From assembly GCF_026914185.1 (NCBI RefSeq), contig NC_070569.1:372001-436000 (forward strand): a stretch of 64,000 nucleotides of DNA, in the 5' to 3' direction. Numbering within the stretch: the first letter of the stretch is position 1; each line of letters starts with the position of its first letter. The stretch comes from Puccinia triticina. Its lineage: Eukaryota > Basidiomycota > Pucciniomycetes > Pucciniales > Pucciniaceae. Below the pieces are notes generated by a model that made no database searches, was not told the origin of the DNA, and saw only the letters and a list, made by a program, of their open reading frames with translations. The position numbers were made by a program, and so were the translations under genes. Of this stretch, positions 53,984-63,551 are shown in pieces.

Positions 53984-54388
53984 CACACAGCTTCTATACT
54001 GTTCCTTCTTCTCCATTTCTCTTATCTTTTTTCTCTCTCTTTCTCTCTCAGTGGTATGCTTACAGGGAAGGTTGGGGACAACCTGTTTAAGTTGGGGGAG
54101 GGGGGTCTGGGATGGATTAATTTCAAAAATGAAAAGAACAAAAGACAACAATAAAATAAAAATAACTAATCATCTTTATCCTTAGGGTTCTGGGGGTTTT
54201 ACAATTTTTTTTTTTTTTTTTTTGAGTTTTTTAGGATTATCTATCGATTTTTTTGAGAAGGATACGTTTTACCCCGGGTACTCTGGACAAAAGATTAGTA
54301 AAAACAGAAAACTAGGAAAGAAACAAGCCAGAGGATCAGTATTGTGGGTGTAAGCAGGTGTAAAAAGAGGAGGAAACTCACGAAGGAA
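53793..54388 (+). other. B2 post-pol segment with A- and T-runs
   Basis: A purine-rich 'gttgggggaggaaaa' block at 53824 and another at 54089 resemble the terminal polypurine tract at 57189. Between them are a run of about 30 A (53950-53989) and CT-rich repeats. No gene is seen on either strand before the end of the antisense gene at 54389. Confidence 0.5.
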
Positions 54389-55731
54389 CTAGTCATTGTA
54401 GCCAGCTTGACGCATGGTAGATCGAAACTCTTCGGATACGACCTGGAAGATGTGAACTCGCTGGATTCGACCGTTGACAACCTCGTTGGGAATCTGCTGG
54501 CAGTAGGGTACGAAGGCTTGAGCAAAAGTGTGATAGAGCCTAGTATAGGCCTCGGAGTCGATTGCGAAACGAGCACGATGCTCGATAGCTAAGGGACGAT
54601 GGGGCTCCAGGAGAGCTTGGACTTGGAGGTCGCTTAAGAAGGGGTAATCCTCGATCGGGGGTTGACCAATGATGGAGGGGGTGGAAGCACGAGAAATGCT
54701 ACTCATGCTGACGTCGTCCGCCAGATCAGTCTCGGTGACACCATCGGCATCGGCCTCACCATCGGCATCACCATTGGCATCATCAACGCCGTCGGCATCG
54801 GCACCACCTTCAGGATCAACGGCATCAACCTCGATGGGTTGATGACCGTTGGGCTCGTTACCAGTAGGCGCGGGCTGGTTAAGCCAGTCGGGTGATAGAG
54901 TAAGGAGAAGGACGTACACCACCCGACCACTCAATAAGGAGGTCCATCCCATCATCGGCGCGATCGGTCTCGGCAGTAGCTTCCCCGGATTGAGATGAGC
55001 CTGACGCACCCGAACCCTGGGAACGATCCCCATACTCGGCCGAGGAATGAGACCCGTACTCGGACGAATCTGCGATTGAGTTTCGACAGCTGATAGCCGG
55101 CGAAGTGAGGTTGCTGGGACGAGGAGCAGCCGGTACCAGCCACTCGTCGCCTATGACAACTCGGTTGGATACTAAGAACTGTGTGGCGAAGATTGGTGGT
55201 CAGGAACTCGCATGGAAAAAAAAGGGAAGAGAAAGATTGACTCACTGGATTGTCGGCTTCGTCGGAAGCGGGTCGATAAACGGGCGAGTTGGGATGCGAT
55301 CTCTCACCCGGGAGGCGAGGTTGGTATACTGGAGACGCCTGGCCGGGACTGGCTGCATCCGCACCCTGAAAGCGGGGGTGGAGGCCCACCAACCCGGGGG
55401 GAACCCGCGACGGGGAGGGCGACGGGGTCCGGAGTTCGGACGGGGAATCCGGACGATCACTGGATGCGATAATCTGAAGTAACCGAAGAATGGAGTCAGT
55501 ATCGGATCGGATAGCTTACAGCGGTCCGGATATACAACTCACCGAAGCCACTTGGGCCATCGCCGATCCGGCAACGACAAAAGGCCGATGATCCGGAGAA
55601 GCCGGGCCATCAGCTGAGCGATTGACTCGGGTTCGAGGTCGATTGGGGCGGTTGAACGCTTCCAAACGCTGGCGGGACCATTGGAACCATGAAGGACGAA
55701 TCACCCCGCCTCTGTACATAGGCCCGTCCAT
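54389..55731 (-). CDS. Spliced antisense gene inside element B2 (unknown function)
   Basis: Proposed minus-strand model: exon 1 55731-55543 (63 codons), exon 2 55473-55246 (76), exon 3 55178-54918 (87), exon 4 54874-54389 (161 plus stop), all in phase 0, about 387 residues. Introns 1 and 2 (69 and 67 bp) have GTGAGT donors, CTGAC branch sites and CAG ends. Intron 3 (43 bp, GTACGT ... CCAG) is short and less certain. The product is basic at the N-terminus and Pro/Ser-rich in exons 2-3, with an acidic DADG-repeat. The C-terminal region is conserved-looking and helical (FLSDLQVQALLEPHRPL ... VVSEEFR). No known domain was recognised. It lies opposite to gag-pol, between pol and the 3' LTR, and could be a captured gene or an accessory/antisense gene of the element. 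Confidence 0.55.
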
Positions 55732-57188
55732 GATAAGGATAGGGTTGTGTACAGAGGAACCTGGCTAGTAGCAGAACAACCAACACGGGTCAGCAGTGCG
55801 ACAGGACCGCAAGCTACTGGTATGAGGAACAAAATGGACGCACTCGAGTTGAAGCGCTAGCAGAGGCCCCGCGGGCTCGTAACGGGTAAGGGGACGGGGA
55901 AAAGTAGGTACGATAGTAGGGTCTGTTGAACATGGCAGCAGACGAAAGTAATAAGCCTAGAAAAGTAGTACTGGGGAGGAGTGAGGTGGATGATGAGGTG
56001 GGAGGAGGCGAGGGGAACCTTTTTTATACTCACCTCGGATTCTGTGAGGACTCATAGGGACTTAAGGACCCGTAGTCCTTTTGCCCCATGCGCGGGCTCT
56101 GAACGGAGGCCACAGACCATTGGTAACTAGAGGTTGGATCGTTCGACTCGACCAAATAGGAACCCCAGATAGAGTCGAGCCGGACGGCGTGCGGGGCCAT
56201 CTCTCCCTCCGGAACGATACGTACTCGAACCCACGGCCAGGTCTTGAGAAGCCGGCTGTTGTAGGAAGCGGAAAGAATGCGGCAATTAGTCTTACCGTCT
56301 TAGGGCCGGCCGCTATGAGATCGCCGGCTGGAAACCAACCTTGCCGGCGAAGGCAGCCCAATCAGAAACCCCGAAGACCTGTCAGATTCGGTGGTGCGAG
56401 TGGGGCTGGTAATAAATCTGACGGCTGCATCAGCCAACGTAACGGCCACTCAGCTGTTGAGGAAGAACACGAACGCACTTACTTCGAAAATGAACCCTGC
56501 TCACTAGCAGGGTTCAGTCTAGCTGCAGGCTTGGATGGTGCGAGACCTCGACGGCGGCGGTTGACCATTGGCGGCGGTGATGTATCCGAGGGAATCGGAA
56601 GGTCGGCGAAGTTGTGTATGGGTCTTGAACCCCAAACCCATACGCCTTGAACTCCTGAATAAGCCATACCCCCGAAGGGGGTACGACCGACACACATACA
56701 CACTCAAGACCCGAATGCGGGGTCGGGATAGCTATTGGACGGGTACGACCAACACTAAGTACCCGGGCCCAAAGCCCGATCAGTCAACCATCAAGAACGG
56801 GTACGAGTCCCCAATCACTACTCGACACTCGAGGCCCGCGGCCTCGACAGCGCGCACCCTGAGGCGCTGGAGCAGCAGCTGCGGCCGCCACCATAGCACA
56901 AGCAGCACCATTGCGCAACTGCGCAACTGCGGACTGCGGACTGCGCGCAGCACTTCGACTCCCAGACACCTTAAAAATTTCCCTTCAAGAAAAGTCAGAA
57001 AAACGACAAAAGTTGAATTTTTGACCAAAATTCACCCCACCCAGCCTCTCTGACACAGTACCCAGAAGACATCCAACGGCCAAATTCCCAAGGATTCTTC
57101 ATGTCACCCAGTAAAAAACTCAAGCCTCAAGCTTCCAAAATTCAAGATACGGCACTTTTCCGGTGGAATTGTCTGGGGACAGACAATA
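55732..57188. other. B2 tail between antisense gene and polypurine tract
   Basis: GC-rich 1.4 kb with several mid-length frames on both strands (for example 56081-56650 plus, 56062-56361 minus), none recognisable. The minus strand here would be the promoter and leader of the antisense gene. Inverted words around 56630-56720 ('acgcct/aggcgt', 'ccccttcggggg') could form small hairpins. A 'gcgcaactgcgcaactgcggactgcggactgcg' run lies at 56912. Confidence 0.4.
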
Positions 57189-57201
57189 AGTTGGGGGAGG
57201 A
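57189..57201 (+). promoter_or_regulatory. Polypurine tract of B2
   Basis: agttgggggagga directly precedes the 3' LTR (57202), the position and composition expected for the plus-strand primer of an LTR retrotransposon. Confidence 0.8.
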
Positions 57202-58004
57202 TGTGGTAGACGGAAAAGTGAAAAATCAAAAGTTTTTTCGCATACATATATTTACTCACAATACGCCCCAAGATACCATCAAACAGACCTCAGAAATGGA
57301 TTCTACGGCCAATTTTACCCCTAGTCACCACTGAAAGCATCACCTGAACCCCGCTGGATTGGAACCTACACTTCTTTGGACACTGGACACCCATCACACG
57401 TTCAACATACCCAGTCACCAGCCTGTCACCAGCCTCAATTCAAGGATCACAGCATTATGCTTATACAAATCACAGGATACAAACATACATCTCCCCATCA
57501 GACTGCAGTCATTACATATTATCAAGTACTCTTCTATTTCCATATTATGATGTCATCACACACTGACTCTGCAGCCTCGGACTTCATTTATGCACCCCCT
57601 GCATCCACCTGTCAACTCATGCAGTCTACTGTCACTTTACGCAGCCTTCATGTGGCCCTACTGCATTCTTATGACATCATTTATGTACCCCTGACACATT
57701 ATGACATCATTTGTATCTACTCCCACCAGCTAAAATCCCTCACACTGTTGTCTAGATTAGTCAAAACCCTAACCCACAAGCCCTCTGGGGCTCCACTTTT
57801 GTCTATATAAGGAGCTCCCTCCTCCCCAGTTGTCAGCTCCTCAGTTCATTACTCACCAATCACAGTCACCCCAACATTTACAGTTCAGCCTTATATATAT
57901 ACTTAAACAACCTACATAACAACCCTTACATTAACAATAACAACAATTTATTCAGTGTCATCAACAAGCTCATCTTGAACCAACCAACCCTATCACTTCA
58001 TTAA

Positions 58005-58036
<32 letters not shown>

Positions 58037-58126
58037 ATCTGATAGTATAGAAGGGCAGAGTTTGCACCTCCATCATCCCCTTCTCCATTCAGCAAAAGGT
58101 TCTCAGGAACACTTTTGAGTCTTACA
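57202..58126 (+). repeat. 3' LTR of B2
   Basis: 925 bp, the same length as the 5' LTR and identical by eye except C at 57268. TATA box at 57804. The TSD ACGT follows at 58127. Confidence 0.95.
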
Positions 58127-58387
58127 ACGTTAAATCAATCTCAGGCCTAGTAGAAATTTAGGATATTGGATATGATGAGTCATATAAACAAGCCATTAAA
58201 TTTGAACAAAATTGATGTAGCATGATATATTGAGACTGATTGGTTTTTTTTTTTTTTTTTTTTGGAAAGTAGATTTCAACACTTCTGCCAGGTTCAAGTG
58301 ACAATAATTCATGCCTCCCCATGCCTCCTCCCCCCTCCCCCTCCCTGCCTGACTTAACAGACTATTTTTTCTCAGGAATAATTCATA
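58127..58387 (-). repeat. Right arm of the giant CACTA element, middle segment
   Basis: Inverted copy of roughly 16205-16470 of the left arm, between the B2 insertion and the Helitron insertion. It includes the pyrimidine-rich block that mirrors the purine block at 16240. Confidence 0.88.
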
Positions 58388-58753
58388 CTAGAGTTCAAGG
58401 CGGCTACGCCGCTGCACTTCCAGGGGTTCACAAATTAACATCTCCTCTCCCCTGAAATTTGAGCTTCAATCATCATCAAGATCCTGTGTGGTACATTTTC
58501 CTCAATAAGAATTCCATTAATCATTGGATTTTCTACATCATCTCCTAAGAAACAAAACACCACTTCAGGTGGGCCCATTTGGTTACTTTAAAACAGTGAA
58601 ACTCTATTTGACCAAAGAGATGAGGTAGCCCTGCCAAACACCGGAGATATACATTATCAAAGACTCAACTGTGACAAAAAATTAAACTGGCCAGAGGTAC
58701 CAACATAAACTTTGGGACTTGAACACTTATAAACAACACACTCAGTTATTAAG

Positions 58754-59931
58754 GGGGATATTGAATTTTACAAAGTGTTTTTTACAAGGTACAAGGCCCT
58801 GTAAAAAATATCTTTGTAAAAGTACACATCAAGGGGGAGAATGTGTAATTTTACAATGTGTTGGCTAGATTCCCACCTTGTAATGTAAAAGCAACCTTGT
58901 AAAATTGTACCTGAAGTCTTCCATGTGGAATTTTACTTGGTGTTTTTTTTACAAAATGCCACCTTGTAAAAAAAGTACCTTGCAAAATTGCATATTTGCA
59001 GCAAAAACCTGAATTTTACAAGGCAAATTTTGAGGAAGCAGTACACCATGCAAAATGTACCTTGTAAAAATCAATAATAATGGCAACCAGGTTTGAAATT
59101 ACAAGGTGTTGTGTAAATTTTACAAGGTGGTTTTGGTACACTGCACAAAATCTACCTTGTAAAAGTCAGTAAAAGTGATTAAAAAGCTCAAATTTACAAC
59201 TTGCTGTGGGAAATTTACAAGGCAGTTTTTTTTTTTTTTTTGGAAAACCCACTACTACCAACTGCACTTGGAAAATATGAACTTCTGCTGGAATTATGAA
59301 GTTTCTGGGAGTCATGAATCACCACATAACCCTTGGTCAAGGTTTATGTCAGTGGAGTGAATTCTCTTATTGCCCCTGCACCTTCAATAATTTCAGAAGG
59401 AGTGCATATTGGACAATGTGCAGTTTGGGGAAGTCAATTTTCCAAAGGAGGAAGGAGTAAAAACACCCTGTAAAATCTCCACAACACCTTGTAAATTTGA
59501 AACTGGTAGTCAATTTTATTGATTTTTGCAACACATGTTTTGCTTGGTGTACTGCTTCCTCAAAATTTGTCTTGTGAAATTCAGGCCTTTGCAACCACCA
59601 TTCAGAAGAAACTTTCTTATTACGCCAAACCTTGCACCAGCCCAAGTGAATTACTTTCGCAGAATTTCTTACAATTTTTTGCCGCTGCAAATATGCAATT
59701 TTGCAAGGTACTTTTTTTACAAGGTGGCATTTTGTAAAAAAACACCAAGTAAAATTCCACATGGAAGACTTCAGGTACAATTTTGAAAGGTTGCTTTTAC
59801 ATTACAAGGTGGGAATCTAGCCAACACATTGTAAAATCACACATACACCCCCTTAATGTGTACTTTTACAAAGAATTTTTTTACAGGGCCTTGTACCTTG
59901 TAAAAAACACTTTGTAAAATTCACCCACCCC
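58754..59931. mobile_element. MULE-like palindromic element (TTTTACAAGG repeats)
   Basis: 1178 bp. Inverted ends GGGGATATTGAATTTTAC / GGGGTGGGTGAATTTTAC are flanked by a perfect 9-bp TSD GTTATTAAG (58745-58753, 59932-59940). The arms are near-identical for over 250 bp and the homology continues toward the centre. The word ttttacaagg and its complement recur throughout. A 9-bp TSD with long inverted arms is characteristic of Mutator-like elements. No transposase; frames at 59367-59780 and 59519-59786 overlap the arms and are artefacts. Confidence 0.82.
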
Positions 59932-61085
59932 GTTATTAAGGTGTTTACCAACTGAGTTGACAAAATAAATATGAGTGCTTTTGTAATATGGAGAGTATTA
60001 CTTGTGGTTCTAACAATGTCAGATTGTATGCAAACAAAGAGTTATGACCAATCATTGATGATTGTTGTAAAACAAATAATGATCTAAACATTGGGCTGAC
60101 TAATATTTTATTGACAAAAATACAGGTTGCTTATTAACTTCATTGGATCATGCATAAAAAGGGGGATGGATTTAAGCATTGGTTTCATTGCTTCAGGAAG
60201 CCTTTAGCCTTGCCAGTTCTACTTTAAAACATACTAAGTTGCATTTGTGAGCCATCAATAGTTTTGACAGGCTTTTGGTCATATGGCATTTCAGGACAGC
60301 CATAACTAATCACAGCAGCAGCAAGCAGGTATGTAAAAAAGGGAGGGTTCTTCAAGTCAAAGCTGCCCCTCAGGCCCAGATTGAGTCAGGTGCAAATTGT
60401 GCAATGCTCTCTCACAAAATGGCTTTGTTTTTTTAAACCTCAATGAATCCAAACAGAGAATTGGATTGGGGCAGGGGGAGTTTGGTTGAACATTGAATTT
60501 CATTTGTGCAGGGACAACATGGGGCAAACATTAATTTATTAGTGACAATATTATAAGGTCCGGGTTGTTAAGTTTTTTAACAGCCCTGCGTGCAAGGAAT
60601 CCAACAAATCACTTTCAGAGCAAGGGGAGGATGAGAAAGTTGTGCATGCTGACCAAGGCTTCACCAGCGGAAGCTGAGGCGCTCCACTGGGTGTCACCGG
60701 TGTCAGTGGAAGCTAAAAAAATTTGCACAGATAAGAGTTTGAATTAGTAAGACATATATTGCCTGCCTGTCAAGAGATACCAAACGTCCTTGCAACACTG
60801 ACCCCAATCAATTGTGGCTTCAGCGGCAGCGGTCCCTTGGAGATCAAAGAACTCTTGGCATAAGAGCGACCAGTTCAATCCAACCGAGTGATTTTCCTTG
60901 TTTTTGATTGGGATCACAACATTGACAAAGGTCAATGAGACATTGGTGTCAAATGCCCGGTCACAGGAATGTTGATGTATGACGGGGTTCCTTGGAGGAT
61001 CCGATGATGTAATTGGTGAAGTTACAAGCTGTGATTTACAGAGACATTTTTTCAATCAGCTAGACTTTGAGGGGGAGGAGGAAAG

Positions 61086-61613
61086 TCAGATGGATACCAA
61101 CAGGTGAGCCAGCCGGCAATAGCCTGGGCTCCGGTGTTGGCATCCAATTTCAGCACTGCTCGGTGTCCGCAGGGACCAAGAGAGATCACGCAAAAGTTGA
61201 ACAGCCAAGAGAAGGCTAATGTCCTCCTCAGTGGCAAGGCCGGCGGCAGACAACCCAAAGCCATATTGATGAGTCGGGTCGGTTTTTCGTGGGGATACTA
61301 AGCGGGTGGTCAAAGGAGCGCTAGAAATTTGCTTGATACCCAGTGAGATATCTTGACGAGAACAGGGTGAGTGACCGATTTGGAACTGGTGGCAGAGGGA
61401 AATGGTCGCGGGCGCCGCTTGCATTGGAGAGGCTGTGGTCGAAGGCTTCCTCAGATTGAAGGCCACGTAGGCCAGGCGTATTGAGCGAGGAGACAGAGTA
61501 GAATTAAATTGACGAAGAGAAAGCAGGCAAGACTCCCTGCCGCAAGTCATAGACCACCTGTGCTGGAGATTGCTATTTTCATCACGGGTTGAAATTTGAA
61601 TTGTTGATCCCAA
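61086..61613 (-). CDS. Possible captured gene fragment in Helitron (unknown)
   Basis: 175 codons on the minus strand, start [20 protein letters not shown]. An adjoining frame continues downstream to about 61052 ([15 protein letters not shown]). Composition is more coding-like than the flanks. No family is recognised. Captured host gene fragments are common in Helitrons, which is the reason for listing it; it may also be chance. Confidence 0.25.
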   Translation of the reverse strand: MGSTIQISTRDENSNLQHRWSMTCGRESCLLSLRQFNSTLSPRSIRLAYVAFNLRKPSTTASPMQAAPATISLCHQFQIGHSPCSRQDISLGIKQISSAPLTTRLVSPRKTDPTHQYGFGLSAAGLATEEDISLLLAVQLLRDLSWSLRTPSSAEIGCQHRSPGYCRLAHLLVSI

Positions 61614-61937
61614 GCACCTGGTGACTCCTCCGCAATCTCTCCCAGCGCGTGATGCAACGAGTCCGTTTTTTCTCTTCTAATGAAGGAGGGAAGAGCACCA
61701 AGAACCAAAGACATGATCTCTGAGAGATGCTACAATGTGGTATAGGTGCAAGCGACTGGATGGTGGAGGGGTCATGGGCCTCAACAGACTCTTGAGGGGC
61801 GGATCAAGCAGGACAAGTTTACACCTGGTGAGATGCCTACATGACAGGTTACAAGGAGTGTTAGGGTGAAGTGTTTCATTTTAAAGCAGTAATTCATGCA
61901 AAGGTCTTTCGTCGAAGTTCAGACAAATGATACATAT

Positions 61938-62354
61938 TTACATGCTGAGGTAGTCAGAGCAGACCCGTCGTGGGACTGGGAGGCAATCAGGTTGTGTTAC
62001 GGTGAAAACACCACGACTGTGGAGATAGTGTGTATGTATCCAACTCAAAGGTGATATTATCAACTGTATGCCAAAGGCAGTCTTGTCAGAGTTTACATAG
62101 TCGGTTGTCAGAGCAATGGTGAAATTGGGTGTTGAATGAGATGGTTGACCGTGGCGGTGGGGGTGATTCATGGTGTACTTGACAACAGCCAGTGGAGTCA
62201 AAGCGTTCGGAGGCCGTGGCAAGGATATAAATATCTGTCCCTCAAAGCAATGGTGAAACTTCCTCAGGGCATCCCCCGTTGCACTTGCGCGGGTTGATGT
62301 CCTCAGCCCCGACTTTTGCCCCACGCACTTGCGCCAGGCTGAGCGGGTTAACAC
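61938..62354 (-). CDS. Possible second captured fragment in Helitron (unknown)
   Basis: 138 codons on the minus strand, with a protein-like middle (FISLPRPPNALTPLAVVKY, TPNFTIALTTDYVNS). It lies close to the Helitron 5' end. No recognised domain; low confidence. Confidence 0.25.
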   Translation of the reverse strand: MLTRSAWRKCVGQKSGLRTSTRASATGDALRKFHHCFEGQIFISLPRPPNALTPLAVVKYTMNHPHRHGQPSHSTPNFTIALTTDYVNSDKTAFGIQLIISPLSWIHTHYLHSRGVFTVTQPDCLPVPRRVCSDYLSM

Positions 62355-62567
62355 CGGTCTCTTTTCACCTGTGGCATGTCACAGGCTGGGAGTTTGTTAA
62401 ATCTGTTGCTTTTCATCATGTACATTAGAAATTTTGAAATTGTTACTTTGGTTTGGCTTTCTATTTAGCTTGTAGGGAAAACCTCTTTTGTGTTTCTGAA
62501 GAAACTCATGTACAGGGGAAACCCTTGATTTTTTTTTTTGTGAATCTGTGGTTTTAATAAACTTAGA

Positions 62568-62803
62568 TGAGTATGTAAAAATGACCTATTCAATCTGGCA
62601 ACAAAATGAAGCTTTTACTATTGTTGAAAACTAAGACAGGGGGAAATCAAGAGGAAGAGGGATGATAGAAGGATTATGATGTTGCAGGAAGGCAAAAAAT
62701 TAAAGAGAAATTTCAAAAAAAAAAAAAAAGATCAATATAATTTGATCAATATATGCCATATTGATCAATATATGCCTTCCCAAATTCATCCATGTTTGTA
62801 GTG
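62568..62803 (-). repeat. Right arm of the giant CACTA element, terminal segment
   Basis: Inverted copy of 15959-16200, including the T-run and three TTGATCAA motifs, ending in the CACTA terminus at 62803. By-eye identity to the left arm is high, with scattered substitutions and short indels. Confidence 0.9.
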
Positions 62804-62806
62804 AAA

Positions 62807-63071
62807 TCAGTCCTGTTTTTATTGTTCCCGAGATGGTCACACCACTTACCAGTGCCCTGAATTGGCAAAAGATGAGGGTCAAGGTTTAGTCAGTCGTCAG
62901 GGTCGAGATTACTTTCTACCAAATGGGCAACAGATACCATTTATACCTTCAAGGCCCATACGATCTGTAGTAGCCACAGAGACTGCCAAGCCTGAGATGC
63001 AGGAATTCGTCCAGAACCTGGCAAATTAACAACAAACCGGAACTGGTAACACTCCGTTAATGAAAACCTCC
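62807..63071 (+). pseudogene. B1 gag, second part (zinc knuckle)
   Basis: Continues the gag broken at 15958. It carries the zinc knuckle CFYCSRDGHTTYQC, then GLVSRQGRDYFLPNGQQIPF and RPIRSVVA, aligned to the B2 gag residues after RPSTPLYE. A TAA at 63027-63029 adds to the decay already seen in the first part. Homology to B2 stops near 63071, where another element begins in the opposite orientation. Confidence 0.9.
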
Positions 63072-63157
63072 ACACGCTTGCCGTTGAATTTCAGCTCCCT
63101 GTCTTGGGGCTTGATCTTCACCATCTTCGACCCGACTGACGCCGCCGCTTCTGCCAT
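63072..63157 (-). pseudogene. N-terminus of another gypsy-type gag (truncated)
   Basis: On the minus strand an ATG at 63157 opens about 28 codons (MAEAAASVGSKMVKIK, then RELKFNGK) and then crosses the junction with B1 gag. The motif 'IK..-LxFNG' resembles the start of the capsid region of B gag (IIKEPGLFYEGSQF). The position downstream of an LTR and primer-binding region supports a gag start. The rest of the element is missing. Confidence 0.5.
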
Positions 63158-63471
63158 CTCGTCTCAATGAATCCAAGGAGGAAAAAGGCGGAGAAATCTG
63201 TTGATGAAAAGAGACGAGTCGGGGAAGGCTCACAGCACGTGGCAAATTGTAATGCTTTCAACACGTAGTAGATACCCTCGGAGGTGCACTATTGGATGGA
63301 ACTTACTTTTGTTCCTCCAAACCTCCGCGAGATAAACCAAATGCCTATGACGCCCGAAAGAGCCGCCTGAAATAAGATCCTTGAAAAGAGAAAAAAGAAG
63401 AGAACCCCGGAAGAAGAGCCCGAAGGAAACAATGAGATAAAACAGTGATTCTAAAAAAAGAAAGCGCCTAA

Positions 63472-63549
63472 AACCGCCAGCCGTCTCGAAATCCTGAGGC
63501 GAGACTGTAAATCTTGAGGTTGCTGGTTCGATCCCGGCTTGGGGGACCA
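63472..63549 (+). tRNA. tRNA-Tyr(GUA)-like sequence at a retrotransposon primer-binding position
   Basis: The plus strand reads like the 3' three-quarters of a tRNA: anticodon stem-loop agaCTGTAAAtct (anticodon GTA), T-arm GGTTCGATCC, and acceptor strand ending ...GGGGGACCA. The D-arm region matches less clearly and the 5' acceptor strand (expected tccccc-) is absent, so it is not a complete gene. The encoded CCA and the LTR end two bases beyond indicate a primer-binding site of the minus-strand element, carrying far more tRNA sequence than the usual 10-18 nt. Confidence 0.6.
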
Positions 63550-63551
63550 AA

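Larger units (their letters stand above)
44217..58126 (+). mobile_element. Full-length Ty3/gypsy element B2 (13.9 kb)
   Basis: Two 925-bp LTRs are flanked by the 4-bp TSD ACGT (44213-44216, 58127-58130). Removal rejoins the right arm of the giant CACTA element so that it matches the left arm. The order is 5' LTR, leader with a nested CACC foldback, gag-protease-RT, RNase H-integrase, a 3.4-kb tail with an antisense gene, polypurine tract and 3' LTR. I found only one LTR difference by eye (T at 44283, C at 57268), so insertion was recent. Pol is nevertheless defective. At 13.9 kb it is long for the group because of the foldback (2.07 kb) and the tail. Confidence 0.93.
58388..62567 (-). mobile_element. 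4.2-kb Helitron inserted in the CACTA right arm
   Basis: Minus-strand 5' end TCTAAGTTTATTAAAAC at 62567, with the subterminal TCAAGGGTTTCCCCT block. The 3' end CTAG is at 58388 with a GCGGC-GTA-GCCGC hairpin (58400-58412). Inserted between A (58387) and T (62568); removal gives aattcata|tgagtatg, exactly as in the left arm. It carries a MULE-like palindrome (58754-59931) and candidate captured gene pieces (61086-61613, 61938-62354), but no Rep or helicase motif, so it is non-autonomous. Confidence 0.92.
15959..62803. mobile_element. Giant CACTA-type transposon (about 46.8 kb, with nested insertions)
   Basis: The left end is CACTACAAACATGG at 15959; the right end is its inverted copy, ending at 62803. 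Flanks are AAG (15956-15958) and AAA (62804-62806), a 3-bp TSD with one mismatch. Excising the element plus one flank joins B1 gag 15958 to 62807 in frame, directly before the zinc knuckle, as in B2. The arms (about 525 bp) carry TTGATCAA palindromes three times within the first 75 bp, typical of subterminal transposase sites. Inside the arms come 173-bp satellite arrays. No transposase was recognised, so the element looks non-autonomous. Subtracting nested insertions leaves roughly 9-10 kb, mostly satellite. Confidence 0.8.

Noticed and set aside
56081..56650. 189-codon plus-strand frame as an envelope-like gene of B2
   Set aside because: No signal peptide, membrane segment or recognisable motif; GC-rich DNA gives long frames by chance.
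44217..58126. B1 5' LTR (13141) and a B2 LTR as the two ends of one element
   Set aside because: B2 has its own TSD-flanked LTR pair of equal length. The B1 LTR is diverged, with an altered end and different repeat number.
63472..63549. A complete tRNA-Tyr gene
   Set aside because: The 5' acceptor strand is missing, CCA is encoded, and it sits exactly at a primer-binding position two bases from an LTR end.
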